From Asticcacaulis sp. (GTDB lineage: Bacteria; Pseudomonadota; Alphaproteobacteria; Caulobacterales; Caulobacteraceae): a DNA stretch of 64,000 nt. The notes beneath the pieces are model-generated. The model was not told the origin of the DNA. It saw only the letters and a program-made list of their open reading frames with translations, and did not search any database. Where the stretch lies: NCBI GenBank assembly GCA_024707255.1, contig JANQAC010000001.1:1054001-1118000 (forward strand). Reading direction: 5' to 3'. The translations under genes were made by a program, and so were the position numbers. The first letter of the stretch is position 1, and each line of letters begins with the position of its first letter. Below, in pieces: positions 7,931-17,124 of the stretch.

Positions 7931-9445
7931 GTGGACGCAGCGACCGCGGACTCAGTCTGGCAGCAGACGACACAAGCGATCGGGCGCTATGATTTTGCTG
8001 AAGCCAACAAACGGCTGACGGAAGCGCTAAGCCAGCTTGACGGCTCTGCGCGCATCCCGTTTCTGGCCCAGCAGGGCCGCGTGCTGGGACCGATGGGCCG
8101 CCAGGCGGAGGCAGTGGAGGCTGTTCGAGAGGCCGTGGACCTGCTGGAAACACCCGGCACCGAAGGCGATGCCGCCACTTGGCACAGACTCGGCCTGACG
8201 CTTTGCAATGCCCGGCGAGAGGCCGAAGCCCTGCCCCTTCTGAAACGCGCCACGGACTTGACTCCAGACTCCGGCCCTTACTGGAAAACGCGCGGCGAGA
8301 CAGAAGACTTCCTGGGCCTGACCGATGAGGCTGAACGCAGCTATGACGTAGCCGCCCGGACAGGCAACTGGGCGGCGCATCTGGCCCTGGCGCGGCTGAA
8401 ACGCTGGACTAGGGAGCATAACCACATCGATCGCCTGCTCGCAGCTCCTGCGCAAACCGCACTGCATCAAGCCTGCCGGGGCTATGCCCTTTTCAAGGAA
8501 TATGACGATATCGACGACCGCGCGAATGCCTGGCGCTGGCTGCAAAAAGGCGCGACCGCCGCGCGCAGCCAACCAGCCACACCGAACCGCCCGCCATGGT
8601 CGGCGGCGGCTGAAAGCACTACGACGGACGCCTGGATAACCGCTTTTCCGCCTGAACGTTTCGCCCACGTGCCAGCCATCAGGCGGAACGCGCCACGCCG
8701 CATCTTTATCATTGGCCTGCCGCGTTCCGGCACAACCTTGGTCGAACGCATCCTGGGCGCCCACAGCCAGGTACAGGCGTTGGGCGAGTTGCCAACCTTC
8801 CCGGCCGCCGTCAAGACCTGTTCCGGTTCGCAGACGCCGGCCTTGCTCGATGCCGAGGCCATTGTTGCCGCCGCCCGGATCGATCCGCAGGCCTTCGCCG
8901 ATTTTTATGAGCGGGAAACCGTCTGGCGTCATGACGGCTCCCCTTATGTCACCGACAAGCTGCCGCATAATTCGGACTATGCCGGCCTGATCCGGCTGGC
9001 CTTTCCTGATGCAGTGATCATCCACGTCCGCCGTGCACCGATGGATGCGCTTTTCGGCGCTTACAAACTCTATTTCGCCGCCGGCTGGTCGTTCGATCAG
9101 GCCGATCTCGCCGAACATTATCGCAATTACAGCAATCTGATGGCGCACTGGAAAACCTGCCTGGGTGACGGCCTGATCGATGTCTCGCTTGAAGCCCTGA
9201 TCCGTGATCCCGATACGGAAATCCGACGGCTACTCGATGCCTGCGGTCTGCCTTTTGAGACCGACTGTCTCCGTCCGCACACCGCAAAAGGCGCGGTGGC
9301 GTCGGCCAGTTCTAGCCAGGTACGCAAGCCGATCAACAGCCAAGGAATCGGCGCATGGCGGCGGTATATAGCCGAACTGGCGCCGCTGCGTGCGCGGCTT
9401 GAGGTCATGCGATTTGTCGATTCCCATGCCGACACTTTGTCCTGA
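7931..9445 (+). CDS. TPR repeat-containing sulfotransferase family protein
   Basis: 504 residues. The N-terminal half (about 5-190) is built of tetratricopeptide-like helical repeats. The C-terminal half is a sulfotransferase domain with the 5'-phosphosulfate loop GLPRSGTTL at about 260-268 and a later RAPMDALFGAYKLYF stretch at the 3'-phosphate site. This family moves sulfate from PAPS to carbohydrate or peptide acceptors. The GTG start lies immediately after the TAA of the hydrolase gene with no gap. No signal peptide is seen, so it should act in the cytoplasm. The substrate is unknown. Confidence 0.88.
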   Translation: MDAATADSVWQQTTQAIGRYDFAEANKRLTEALSQLDGSARIPFLAQQGRVLGPMGRQAEAVEAVREAVDLLETPGTEGDAATWHRLGLTLCNARREAEALPLLKRATDLTPDSGPYWKTRGETEDFLGLTDEAERSYDVAARTGNWAAHLALARLKRWTREHNHIDRLLAAPAQTALHQACRGYALFKEYDDIDDRANAWRWLQKGATAARSQPATPNRPPWSAAAESTTTDAWITAFPPERFAHVPAIRRNAPRRIFIIGLPRSGTTLVERILGAHSQVQALGELPTFPAAVKTCSGSQTPALLDAEAIVAAARIDPQAFADFYERETVWRHDGSPYVTDKLPHNSDYAGLIRLAFPDAVIIHVRRAPMDALFGAYKLYFAAGWSFDQADLAEHYRNYSNLMAHWKTCLGDGLIDVSLEALIRDPDTEIRRLLDACGLPFETDCLRPHTAKGAVASASSSQVRKPINSQGIGAWRRYIAELAPLRARLEVMRFVDSHADTLS

Positions 9446-9511
9446 AAAAGTCACTGGCAAATTGTGATCACAATATGTAGTCTCCGCTAAACCTGATTGC
9501 CGGAGCCCCAC

Positions 9512-10789
9512 ATGTCCCATAATGCCGATCTCGCCGCCCGCCGCACCGCCGCTGTCGCCCGCGGTATTGGCCACGCCACCACGCTCTATGCCGGCCGCGC
9601 CGAAAACGCAGAGCTGTGGGACGCCGATGGCAACCGCTTCATCGATTTCGCCGGCGGCATAGCCGTGCTGAATACTGGCCATCGCCATCCGAAGGTGCAG
9701 GCCGCCGCGCTGAAACAGATGGATGCCTTTACCCACACCGCCTTCCAGGTGGTGCCCTATGAATGCTATATCGCCCTCGCCGAAAAGCTGAACGCCCTGG
9801 CGCCGATAGACGGGCCGGCCAAGTGCGCCTTCTTCACCACCGGGAGTGAGGCGGTCGAAAATGCCGTCAAGATCGCCCGCTGTCACACGAAGCGCGATGG
9901 TGTCATCGCCTTTACGGGCGGCTTCCATGGCCGCACGGCCCTGACCTCGGCCCTGACCGGCAAGGTGGTGCCCTACAAGAAGGATCTCGGCCCGCAGCAG
10001 CCCGGCATTTATCACCTGCCCTTCCCGGTGGAAGCGCACGGTATCGATACCGATGACACGCTGAAAATGCTCGACTACCTGTTCAAGGCCGATATCGCGC
10101 CGGACGCCGTGGCGGCCATCATCATCGAACCCGTACAGGGCGAAGGCGGCTTCCTGATCACCCCACCGGAACTGATGCGCGCGCTTCGTAAAAAGTGCGA
10201 CGAACACGGCATCCTGCTGATCGCCGATGAGGTCCAGACCGGCTTCGGCCGTACCGGCAAGCTGTTCGCCATGGAAAACTATGACGTAAGGCCTGACCTG
10301 ATGACCATGGCCAAGTCGCTGGCCGGCGGCTACCCGCTCTCTGGCGTGGTCGGCCGCGCCGAGGTGATGGACGCGCCCATAGTGGGCGGCCTCGGCGGCA
10401 CCTATGGCGGCAATCCGGTGGCCTGCGCCGCTGCGCTTGCCGTGCTTGAGGTGATCGAAGAAGAAAAGCTTCTGGAAGCCGCCAACGCCCAAGGCGCCAA
10501 GCTGAAGGCCCGGCTTGAAGCCCTGGCCCAGCGCAATGATATCGTGCCGATGGCCGCCATTCGCGGTCTGGGCGCCATGACCGCCTTCGATATCGTCACC
10601 GAACGCGGAAGCTTCACGCCGGATGCTGCCACCACCAAGGCGGTGACGACGAAGGCGCAGGCCAATGGCCTGATCCTGCTGTCCTGCGGGGTCTATGCCA
10701 ACACCATCCGCCTGCTGGCGCCGCTGACGGCTTCTGACGACATTCTCGATGAGGGCCTCGCAAAGCTGGAAGCCGCGCTGAGGATTTAG
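9512..10789 (+). CDS. gabT: 4-aminobutyrate aminotransferase
   Basis: A 425-residue class III PLP aminotransferase that converts GABA plus 2-oxoglutarate to succinic semialdehyde plus glutamate. Family marks include GGIAVLNTGHRHP near the start, GSEAVENAVKIA, ADEVQTGFGRTG at the cofactor Asp, and the PLP lysine in MAKSLAGGYPLSG (about 268). The ATG at 9512 follows CCGGAG and is preferred over an in-frame TTG at 9497. The 3' end overlaps the convergent DUF6445 gene by four bases. Close relatives such as ornithine or 5-aminovalerate aminotransferases cannot be excluded. Confidence 0.93.
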   Translation: MSHNADLAARRTAAVARGIGHATTLYAGRAENAELWDADGNRFIDFAGGIAVLNTGHRHPKVQAAALKQMDAFTHTAFQVVPYECYIALAEKLNALAPIDGPAKCAFFTTGSEAVENAVKIARCHTKRDGVIAFTGGFHGRTALTSALTGKVVPYKKDLGPQQPGIYHLPFPVEAHGIDTDDTLKMLDYLFKADIAPDAVAAIIIEPVQGEGGFLITPPELMRALRKKCDEHGILLIADEVQTGFGRTGKLFAMENYDVRPDLMTMAKSLAGGYPLSGVVGRAEVMDAPIVGGLGGTYGGNPVACAAALAVLEVIEEEKLLEAANAQGAKLKARLEALAQRNDIVPMAAIRGLGAMTAFDIVTERGSFTPDAATTKAVTTKAQANGLILLSCGVYANTIRLLAPLTASDDILDEGLAKLEAALRI

Positions 10790-11481
10790 CGCCAGGCCGT
10801 CGCCCGCACAAAGACATTGCCCGTCAAACGGCCGATTCGTGGATCGGGGCTGAAATTGAAATCGTCGGGCAAAACGGCGGAATGCAGAAGTTTGCCCGGA
10901 TAGATGACGGCGCGGTTGAACCGCGCCTCGACCGAAGCCAGTTCAACAAAGCCGTCCCGATCGCCCTTGTGATAGGCCTGGGTGACGCCGTAAAGCTCGG
11001 CATCCTTCATGCGGGCCGCGCTGTAAGCATCCTTGCGTTCGTCCGAAAGGGTTTCGAAGCCGGAACCGAGGTGTCGGTAAAAGGCTGTGCCGCCACCCGG
11101 CCGGCGCGACAGGTAGTGCAGGATGGCGAAGCCGTTGGAATCGTGATGGTCGAAATGTGGTACGGTCTGGAGCGGTTGCAGGTCTTCCGGCTTCGTCGTC
11201 ACCAGAGAATAACCGGCATCGAGAATATCGTATTTGGTAATACCGTAGACGGACGCCATGACCGGGGCCAGCGACTGACAGACGGAGCTGACATAGTCGA
11301 AGCTTTCGCCATCCTGCGGCGTGATGCGCCGGCGACGTCCGGGATAATAATGGCCGTTCTGGCTTGGGAAGGGCGCCATATCCACGGCCAGATCGATGAT
11401 GCGCTCCGGCTCCTGGACGAAATTATCGATCACCACGACAGGCGTTTCTTCCACACCAACCTTGAACACATTTACCGACAC
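10786..11481 (-). CDS. DUF6445 family protein, predicted Fe(II)/2-oxoglutarate-type fold (copy 1)
   Basis: A 231-residue protein with a GTG start behind GGGAGGAATAGC. The core is PHFDHHDSNGFAILHYL (about 107-123), GGGTAFYRH (about 128-136), and KLLHSAV near 202 followed by GRLTGNVF. The HxD, a distal His and an Arg about 20 residues later match the metal and 2-oxoglutarate ligands of prolyl-hydroxylase-like enzymes. DUF6445 membership is from recognition; the enzyme class is my inference. A paralogue lies divergently 98 bp away and both flank the halogenase cluster. Confidence 0.75.
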   Translation of the reverse strand: MSVNVFKVGVEETPVVVIDNFVQEPERIIDLAVDMAPFPSQNGHYYPGRRRRITPQDGESFDYVSSVCQSLAPVMASVYGITKYDILDAGYSLVTTKPEDLQPLQTVPHFDHHDSNGFAILHYLSRRPGGGTAFYRHLGSGFETLSDERKDAYSAARMKDAELYGVTQAYHKGDRDGFVELASVEARFNRAVIYPGKLLHSAVLPDDFNFSPDPRIGRLTGNVFVRATAWR

Positions 11482-11579
11482 GCTATTCCTCCCATTATCC
11501 GACTGTTCTGCAACACTTTAAGCCCGGTTGCAATTCTCGACCGTCCGTTTAGGCTGCGGCAAAACAATGGGGAGATACC
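11482..11579. promoter_or_regulatory. Divergent promoter region between the two DUF6445 genes
   Basis: A 98-bp non-coding gap between two genes that point away from each other. The ribosome sites of both (GGGAGGAA for the minus gene, GGGGAGAT for the plus gene) are visible at its edges. No convincing operator palindrome was found. Confidence 0.5.
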
Positions 11580-12296
11580 ATGCCGGATACCAGTAATGCC
11601 GAACCCATATTGGCGCTCAATCCGCAGGCGCAGATCGAGGTCATCCGCTTCGGAGAGGAAGGCCAGACTGTTCTGGTTGCCGATGATGTGCTGCTCGATC
11701 CGGAAGCGCTGATCAGTCACGCCGCACGCTCGCGCTTTGGCACGCCGCCCACCGGCTCGAAATATCCTGGCCTCATGGCGCCGGTGCCGTCTACCTATAT
11801 CACCTTGCTGGCGGATGTCCTGCGGCAGTCCATGGTTCAGGTCTTCGGGATGCATCCGGATGTGCCGCTGAAAACCTATGGCTTTTTCGGTCTGGCCACG
11901 CTTGGCCTGGACCAGATGGCCAGGGCGCAGGCCGCCCCCCATACCGACGCCCATCGGCCGAACAGTTTCGCCACCGTTCATTACCTCAGTCCGCGCCCGC
12001 AGGGCGGCACCGCCTTCTACCGCCATAAGGCCAGCGGCCTCGAACTGATCACACCCATCCGCAGCGATAAGTTCAGCTATCTGCGCCGGCAGGAACTGGC
12101 CGGCGCGGATAACCAGCCGGTCCGCAATACCTTTTATGATGAGATTCTGAGCATTGAGCCCCGCTTCAACCGGCTGATTCTTTACCGAGCGGGGCAACTG
12201 CATTCAGCGAAGCTGGACCCGGCCACGCCTTTGAGCGAGTCGCCAGCGGACGGGCGCCTGACCGCCAACCTTTTCTTCAATACAGAGGGCTTTTAG
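11580..12296 (+). CDS. DUF6445 family protein, predicted Fe(II)/2-oxoglutarate-type fold (copy 2)
   Basis: 238 residues, clearly paralogous to the protein at 10786-11481. It has PHTDAHRPNSFATVHYL, PQGGTAFYRHK, the distal QLHSAKL, and DGRLTANLFF at the end. The HxD...H...R set is kept in both copies although the rest has diverged, as expected for a working metal site. The start ATG follows GGGGAGATACC. The 3' end overlaps the convergent halogenase gene by four bases. It probably serves the same pathway as the neighbouring halogenases; the substrate is unknown. Confidence 0.75.
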   Translation: MPDTSNAEPILALNPQAQIEVIRFGEEGQTVLVADDVLLDPEALISHAARSRFGTPPTGSKYPGLMAPVPSTYITLLADVLRQSMVQVFGMHPDVPLKTYGFFGLATLGLDQMARAQAAPHTDAHRPNSFATVHYLSPRPQGGTAFYRHKASGLELITPIRSDKFSYLRRQELAGADNQPVRNTFYDEILSIEPRFNRLILYRAGQLHSAKLDPATPLSESPADGRLTANLFFNTEGF

Positions 12297-13825
12297 CCAC
12301 CCGCCGCTTCCAGACGCTTGAAGGCCTCAGAGGCGCAATTGCGGCGGATAAAGTCCTCCTGGGTCGGCAGCCCCTTGACCCGGTCAAGAACCGCCGATCG
12401 CCAGCGCCCAAGATGCAGGCGCAGGTCATCATCATCCATGGCGTCGGCCGCGGGATGGTAATCTTCCGGCACCAGCCCCTGACCGGTGAGGATCGCCACC
12501 CAACTGACTTCGCGGAACAGCTCGGAATCGCGCCACAGGGTCTGGCAACTGGCGCGGAAGACATCCAGCCGGTTTTGCAGGCTTTCCGGGATCGCCATCT
12601 GCCGCACATGCCGCCAGAAAGGTGTGTCATCACGTTCGGTCACCTTGTAGTGGGCGATAATGAAGTCCTTGATATTGTTATAAGAAAGCTCGACCTCACG
12701 GTTATATTCCGCTGCGATATGCGGGTTGAAACCGTGGCGCGGGAACAGCGCCAGGAAGCGGAACAGGCCTGATTGAACCAGATGAATGCTGGTCGATTCC
12801 AGCGGCTCCAGAAAACCACTGGCCAGCCCCAGGGCCAGAACATTCTTGTTCCAGGCCAGGTTGCGGCGGCCGGTGACAAAACGCAGGACTTTCGGGTCCG
12901 CCATGGGTTTGGCATCCAGCCGGCCCAGCAGGGTTTCGCAGGCCGCGTCTTCGCCGATGAATTCATCACAGAACACATAGCCATTGCCGGTGCGGTGCTG
13001 CAACGGGATACGCCACTGCCAGCCGGCCTCACGCGCCGTGGCCCGCGTATAGGGCAGCAGTTCACCGGCACGTTCGCACGGCACGGCGGCGGCGCGGTTC
13101 ATCGGCAGCCAGTGGCTCCAGTCGGTATAGCCGGTCTTCAGGGTCTGTTCGATCAGCAACCCCCGGAAGCCGGAGCAATCGATGAACAAATCCCCTTCGA
13201 TCACCCGGCCGTTTTCCATCTGGACCGAGGTAATGAAGCCGGTTTCCGGATGCTGGCTGACCGTGACGATCTTGCCTTCCTGACGCACGACTCCACGCTT
13301 TTCGGCGTATTTGCGCAAATACCGGGCATAGAGCGCTGCATCAAACTGAAAGGCATAGTTCACGGGCGGCTTGCCGGGTTCGCGCCGGACGCGGCCAAAG
13401 CGCCCCTGAAGCGCGGCTTCTGTCTCGGCATTATATTTGCCGATATCGACCGCGCTCAGGCCGGCCTTGTGGTAATGGCGGAAATAGTAGTGCGGAAAGC
13501 TGAAACCGTCGATTTCGGTGCCAAAAAGGCCGAACGGGTGGAAATAGCTATGGCCCAGATGCCGCCAGTCCTGGAATTGAATGCCCAGCTTGAAGGTGGC
13601 ATTGGTTTCGCGGATGAATTCATCCTCATCGAGACCAAGGAAATAATTATATTCCAGAATCGGCGGGATTGTCGCTTCTCCCACGCCGACCGTGCCGATG
13701 TCCTCGGATTCAATCAATGTGATATCGTAGGCATGACTGCCCAGTGCCTTTATCAGCGCCGCCGCCGCCATCCAGCCGGCGGTGCCGCCGCCGACAATTA
13801 CGATCTTCCTGACCGCTGCTTGCAT
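12293..13825 (-). CDS. Flavin-dependent tryptophan halogenase-like protein
   Basis: A 510-residue FAD-dependent halogenase. The FAD-binding GGGTAGW is at 13-19, and the catalytic Lys79 in TNATFKLGI is at the same number as in PrnA. The WxWxIP signature of this family (GWQWRIPLQHRTGNGY) is near 270, and the conserved Glu is in LEPLESTSIHLVQ near 345. All residues known to matter are kept. TBDR-linked members from Brevundimonas and Xanthomonas are known to halogenate indole-type compounds and prefer bromide, so free tryptophan need not be the substrate. A reductase partner to supply FADH2 is not encoded nearby. Confidence 0.92.
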   Translation of the reverse strand: MQAAVRKIVIVGGGTAGWMAAAALIKALGSHAYDITLIESEDIGTVGVGEATIPPILEYNYFLGLDEDEFIRETNATFKLGIQFQDWRHLGHSYFHPFGLFGTEIDGFSFPHYYFRHYHKAGLSAVDIGKYNAETEAALQGRFGRVRREPGKPPVNYAFQFDAALYARYLRKYAEKRGVVRQEGKIVTVSQHPETGFITSVQMENGRVIEGDLFIDCSGFRGLLIEQTLKTGYTDWSHWLPMNRAAAVPCERAGELLPYTRATAREAGWQWRIPLQHRTGNGYVFCDEFIGEDAACETLLGRLDAKPMADPKVLRFVTGRRNLAWNKNVLALGLASGFLEPLESTSIHLVQSGLFRFLALFPRHGFNPHIAAEYNREVELSYNNIKDFIIAHYKVTERDDTPFWRHVRQMAIPESLQNRLDVFRASCQTLWRDSELFREVSWVAILTGQGLVPEDYHPAADAMDDDDLRLHLGRWRSAVLDRVKGLPTQEDFIRRNCASEAFKRLEAAGG

Positions 13826-13900
13826 ATCATTTCCCCGGACTCTGATACTATGAACGCATTGTCCCCGATCCTTCTCGCCGCCGGATCGCAGGCCCTGTAA

Positions 13901-15402
13901 CTACACCCGCACGGGCACAATGCCCAAAGTCTCCTCCATCGGCTTCATCGGCTCCACCGCCGCCTTGATGAAGCCAAGCATTTTCTGGAAGTGCTGGATG
14001 GCCTCCGCATCGCTGACCTGGTCGGCCAGCGGATCATAGGCTTTCGGGATCAGGCCGTGCCCCAGCAGCATGGACAGCCAGTCATCCTCCTCGAAGGTCT
14101 CATCATCATAAACCACCAGGTTGCCGCGCGCCTCGAACAGGTCCAGCTTGTAACGCAGGGCGTCCGGCACCTCGATATTGCGGCAATGATCCCAGAATGG
14201 CTGATCGAAACGCTGGTTCAGCACATAGTGGCAGAGCTGGTAATCGCGGATGCGCTCCAGTGATGACTGGACATTGCGGTTATATTCGGTGCTTTCGATG
14301 CGGCAGTCCCGATTGATCGGAAACAGCGAGATCAGGTGCGACAGGCCCAGCAGGTTGACGTGCATCCGCACGCTGTCGATGGGGTCGAGCACGGCCGCCG
14401 CCTCGCCGATGGCGACGCAGTTCTTCTCCCAGAACCGGCGGCGCGTGCCGGCGGTGAACGGGGTGACCACGGCATCGGGGTTGAGCTTCAGGGAGGTGAA
14501 AATGCCCGCCGCCTCGTACGCTGCCTCATCGGTCAGGTCGTGGCTGGTATAGACCTGCTGCACTGCCGTGCAGTTGCGCAACGGGTAAAGCCCGGCCCAG
14601 CCGGACCGGAAGGCCGATATCTGGCTGAACGGCGGCAGGGGTGCCGGGGTGCCGCATAGGTGGTCATTATGCGGTCGCAGAGGAACCACTGGCGCCACGA
14701 GTCGAAACCGATCTCCAGCCCCTCGCCGAGCAGGGCGCTTTCGGCGCCCGACGCATCGATGAAGAAGTCGCCTTCAATGGTCTGGCCATCGGTCAGGGAC
14801 ACCCCGGTGATATCGCCACTCAGCGGATCGCGCGCGACCTCGGCCAAGCGGCCCGTGATGTGTTTGATTTTTCTATCCAGGGCCACCGTCTTCAGCACAT
14901 GGCAATAGCCCTGGGCTTCGAGATGATAGGCGTAATCGCAGATGGCAAAGCCATCAACCGCCTCGCCCGGCAGGAAAAAGCGGCCGTATTTCGCCGCCAC
15001 GGCGTTCAGGGAGAAGTCCTCGAACTCGGCCTTCATGCCTTGCGCGCGCGCCTTGACCCAGTAATGGTGGAAAGACACACGGTTGAGCGGGCGCCCATAG
15101 GTCGAATAGCCGTGGATGAAAGGCGGCTTCGTTTTCGACCAGTTATTGAAGCGCTGGCCAAGCGTATAGGTGGCGTGGGCCGCCTTCATCATCGGGCCTT
15201 CATTGATGCCGATGAGATTATGGTAGGCTTCCTGCTGTTTCAGCGTGGGGTAAACATCGCCCGGCCGCAGCAGGGAGGGCAGTTCGACCACGGTGATATC
15301 GAGCCCCGATTGCCCCAGGGCCCGCCACAGGACATTGGCGCTCAGCCACAGGGCGTCGTCGCGCCCGACGATGACGACCTTTTTGACCGGATGATCAGAC
15401 AT
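13901..15402 (-). pseudogene. Degenerate tryptophan-halogenase-like protein, frame broken by one indel
   Basis: The 5' frame (ATG at 15402 after AGGAGGCCGGCA) and the 3' frame (to 13901) join near 14638-14650. One extra C in a CCCC run on the coding strand would restore a protein of about 500 residues. It aligns along its length with the two flanking halogenases but has lost key sites: GGGTAGW is replaced by GRDDALW, the catalytic Lys is Thr80 (AHATYTLGQRF), WRIP is changed to AGLYP, and the conserved Glu segment is DPIDSVRMHV. It is probably a non-catalytic partner or has another activity. Its start overlaps the upstream halogenase stop by eight bases. Confidence 0.75.
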
Positions 15403-16942
15403 TGCCGGCCTCCTGCATCACCTTGGCCGAAGGATCGAAGCAGTAGTCGCGCAGGAAATCGGCGTGCGTCGGCAGGGCATCGACATTGACGGCCACCCGT
15501 TCCTGCATTTCCCGCATCTTTTCGAGCATGGCTTCAGTGCTCATATTATCGACCTGCCGGTCATAATGGCGTGGCAGGATGTTCTGGCCGGTATAGACCG
15601 CTACCCAACTCGGTGGCGCGAACAGGCCATCCCGATAGCGATGGATATGACCGCGATGTTTGAAGGTCTCCATCTTCTCGATCAGCGTATCGGGCACCGT
15701 CATTTCGCGGACATACCGCCACAGGCCGGTCGGGTCTTCCTCGGCCGGCTTCTGGTTGGCGTGATAGTGCAGAATCAGGAAATCGCGCACCCGGTCATAT
15801 TCGATATCGATGGTGCGATTGAATTCGGCCACCAGCTTCGGATCGATATCCCTGTCCGGAAAGAGGCGCATGACAAAATCGGACGCCATCTGAGCCAGAT
15901 AGATGCTCGTCGATTCCAGCGGCTCCAGGAAACCGCTGGCCAGGCCGATGGCGATGCAGTTCTTGTACCAGGACTGCTTGCGGCGGCCGGCGGCAAATTT
16001 TATCAGGCGCGGATCAGCCTGGGCCTTGCCGTCCAGGCCACCGAGGAGGACTTCAGCGGCCCGGTCCTCCGTGGTGAAGCGGCTGGAAAAGACATAGCCG
16101 TTGCCGGTACGGTGCTGAAGCGGGATACGCCATATCCACCCGGCCTCCCGCGCCGTGACGCGGGTATAGGGCGTGAAATCATCCGTCCGCTCGCAGGGCA
16201 CGGCCAGGGCGCGATCGCAAGGCAGCCAGGGCGTCCAGTCTTCCCAGGGCACCTTCAGGGTCTGTCCCAGCAGGAGGCTGCGGAAACCGGAGCAATCAAT
16301 AAACAGATCCCCTTCAACCACTTCGCCTGAGGCCGGGGTCAGCGACCGGATGAAGCCGTCCTCCGGACGCAGGTTGACTTCGACAACCTTGCCCTCGGTT
16401 CGCTGCAATCCCTGCCCTTCCGCCCAGCGTCGCAGATAGCGGGCATAGAGGACCGCGTCGAACTGATAGGCATAGGCGAAAGTGGAGCGCACAGACCGAT
16501 CGTCTTCGGATGGGAAATCGAACTTCAGGTTGCGGCAGGCCATGATCGGGAAGGAATAGGATTCCAGATCGCTGTCATGGCCGCTGGCGCGCGCCTTCAG
16601 CCAGTACTGGAACAGGGGCACGCCGTTGATGGCCTGGCCATGGATGCCGAAGGGATGGATGTATCTGTCACCCTCGCGTCCCCAGTTGCGGAAATCGATA
16701 CCGAGCTTGAAGGTGGCATTGGTGTCGCGCATGAATTCGGGCTCGTTCAGGCCCAGGAAATCATTGAAGCTTTTCAACTGCGGCAGGGTGGCCTCACCCA
16801 CGCCGACCGTACCGATCTCATCCGATTCAATCAGGCGTACGGAGGCGAATTCCGGCTTGAAGCCCTTGATGAAGCCCGCCGCAGTCATCCATCCCGCGGT
16901 TCCGCCGCCCAGGATGACGATTCGGATGGGATCTTTCTGCAT
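15395..16942 (-). CDS. Flavin-dependent tryptophan halogenase-like protein
   Basis: A 515-residue enzyme from the ATG at 16942, chosen because GTGGAGG lies upstream and because it puts the catalytic lysine (TNATFKLGI) at 79, as in the sister protein and PrnA. GGGTAGW is at 12-18, the WxWxIP-type motif is GWIWRIPLQHRTGNGY, and the Glu motif is LEPLESTSIYLAQ. It is closely related to the 12293-13825 protein, so the locus has two complete paralogues around one degenerate one. It is first in line after the TBDR on the minus strand, with a terminator between. Confidence 0.92.
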   Translation of the reverse strand: MQKDPIRIVILGGGTAGWMTAAGFIKGFKPEFASVRLIESDEIGTVGVGEATLPQLKSFNDFLGLNEPEFMRDTNATFKLGIDFRNWGREGDRYIHPFGIHGQAINGVPLFQYWLKARASGHDSDLESYSFPIMACRNLKFDFPSEDDRSVRSTFAYAYQFDAVLYARYLRRWAEGQGLQRTEGKVVEVNLRPEDGFIRSLTPASGEVVEGDLFIDCSGFRSLLLGQTLKVPWEDWTPWLPCDRALAVPCERTDDFTPYTRVTAREAGWIWRIPLQHRTGNGYVFSSRFTTEDRAAEVLLGGLDGKAQADPRLIKFAAGRRKQSWYKNCIAIGLASGFLEPLESTSIYLAQMASDFVMRLFPDRDIDPKLVAEFNRTIDIEYDRVRDFLILHYHANQKPAEEDPTGLWRYVREMTVPDTLIEKMETFKHRGHIHRYRDGLFAPPSWVAVYTGQNILPRHYDRQVDNMSTEAMLEKMREMQERVAVNVDALPTHADFLRDYCFDPSAKVMQEAGNV

Positions 16943-17068
16943 GGTGCGACGCGCCTCCACTTTTTCTCTTGTTTCCGGCCAGCATAGCCGGGTTTTTCAT
17001 GACTGTGCGGTCATTTTCCGCAAGGGTCAAGCGCGTTCAAGGGCATTGGCCGCGACATAATTGCTTAC

Positions 17069-17103
17069 AAAAAAAGACGCGCCGCCACGGGGGCAGCGCG
17101 TCT
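17069..17103 (-). terminator. Rho-independent terminator after the TBDR gene
   Basis: On the minus strand an 8-bp stem (AGACGCGC with its complement) and a GC-rich loop are followed by seven T. It lies between the TBDR stop (17125) and the halogenase start (16942), so it may reduce read-through and keep halogenase expression below that of the receptor. Confidence 0.75.
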
Positions 17104-17124
17104 CTTCAAATGCCTTCCGAAGGA

